Source: Vibrio agarilyticus (GTDB lineage: Bacteria; Pseudomonadota; Gammaproteobacteria; Enterobacterales; Vibrionaceae). Taken from it: a stretch of 64,000 nt of DNA. Positions 63,956 through 64,000 of the stretch are shown piece after piece (position 1 is the stretch's first letter; every line of letters begins with the position of its first letter). Location: assembly GCF_012641465.1 (NCBI RefSeq), contig NZ_JABAIK010000008.1:1-64000 (forward strand), read 5' to 3'. The position numbers and the translations under genes were made by a program. Below the pieces are notes generated by a model. That model was not told the origin of the DNA. It ran no database searches and worked only from the letters and a program-made list of their open reading frames with translations.

Positions 63956-64000
63956 ATGGCATAATCTGCTAAGCGTTTAGTTGCTATTTATGACTGTTAA

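Overview
The window is a piece of a gamma-proteobacterial chromosome, almost certainly a Vibrio (Vibrionaceae). It carries the complete Na+-translocating NADH:quinone reductase operon nqrABCDEF with apbE and nqrM. It also has a Tsx/OmpK-type porin, DUF2850, DUF3301 and DUF3549 proteins, a VasI homologue, a CsrB-type RNA with a GacA/VarA-type box, and the gene string dapD, recCBD, argA, mltA, tcdA, nqr, dinB, proS, glnD, map, rpsB, tsf that is known from Vibrio chromosome 1. Species cannot be fixed from the sequence alone.

Layout. 1-501: the end of an IS3-family (IS2-group) insertion sequence that has landed inside a dispersed repeat. 509-5550 (minus strand): a GGCT-fold protein, glpK, dapD, the SOS gene yebG and a LysR regulator. 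5722-7658: two tandem paralogous TDT/SLAC1-type transporters divergent from that LysR gene. 7733-9497: an SDR enzyme and an orphan VasI-family secreted protein. 9599-19500: recC, recB, recD. 19590-28101: glsB, argA, a DUF2850 protein, mltA, tcdA-csdE, facing the operon panE-yajL-csdA. 28295-35952: ompK, a LON-domain protein, an ECF sigma factor with its ChrR anti-sigma factor, ampG, ppiA, yajG, rlmG, bolA. 36436-44995: nqrA-F, apbE, nqrM, dinB. 45232-52678: a DUF2884 protein, an NSS transporter, DUF4250 and yaeP, proS, trmO, the zinc-independent ribosomal proteins L31B and L36B behind a Zur box, and another SDR. 53094-63723: yaiI and a small coiled-coil protein, a CsrB-type sRNA, DUF3301/DUF3549, yqcC-truC, glnD, map, a DeoR-type regulator, rpsB and tsf.

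How the genes work together. DNA damage: recBCD plus two genes with LexA-like boxes (yebG, dinB). Sodium bioenergetics: the six Nqr subunits are followed by the ApbE flavin transferase that attaches FMN to NqrB and NqrC and by the NqrM maturation factor. Zinc starvation: rpmE2-rpmJ2. Oxidative stress: sigma/ChrR with a self-type promoter. Sulfur mobilisation: csdA and csdE with tcdA. Translation: proS, trmO, truC, rlmG, map, rpsB, tsf.

The main unexplained structure is a family of about 130-150 bp hairpin-forming repeats with TATACCC...GGGTATA ends. There are six near-complete copies, two truncated copies and one divergent relative. They sit in intergenic gaps, often directly against stop codons, and twice bracket a single gene. 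No phage, CRISPR array, tRNA or rRNA gene was seen. The window is otherwise ordinary core genome.
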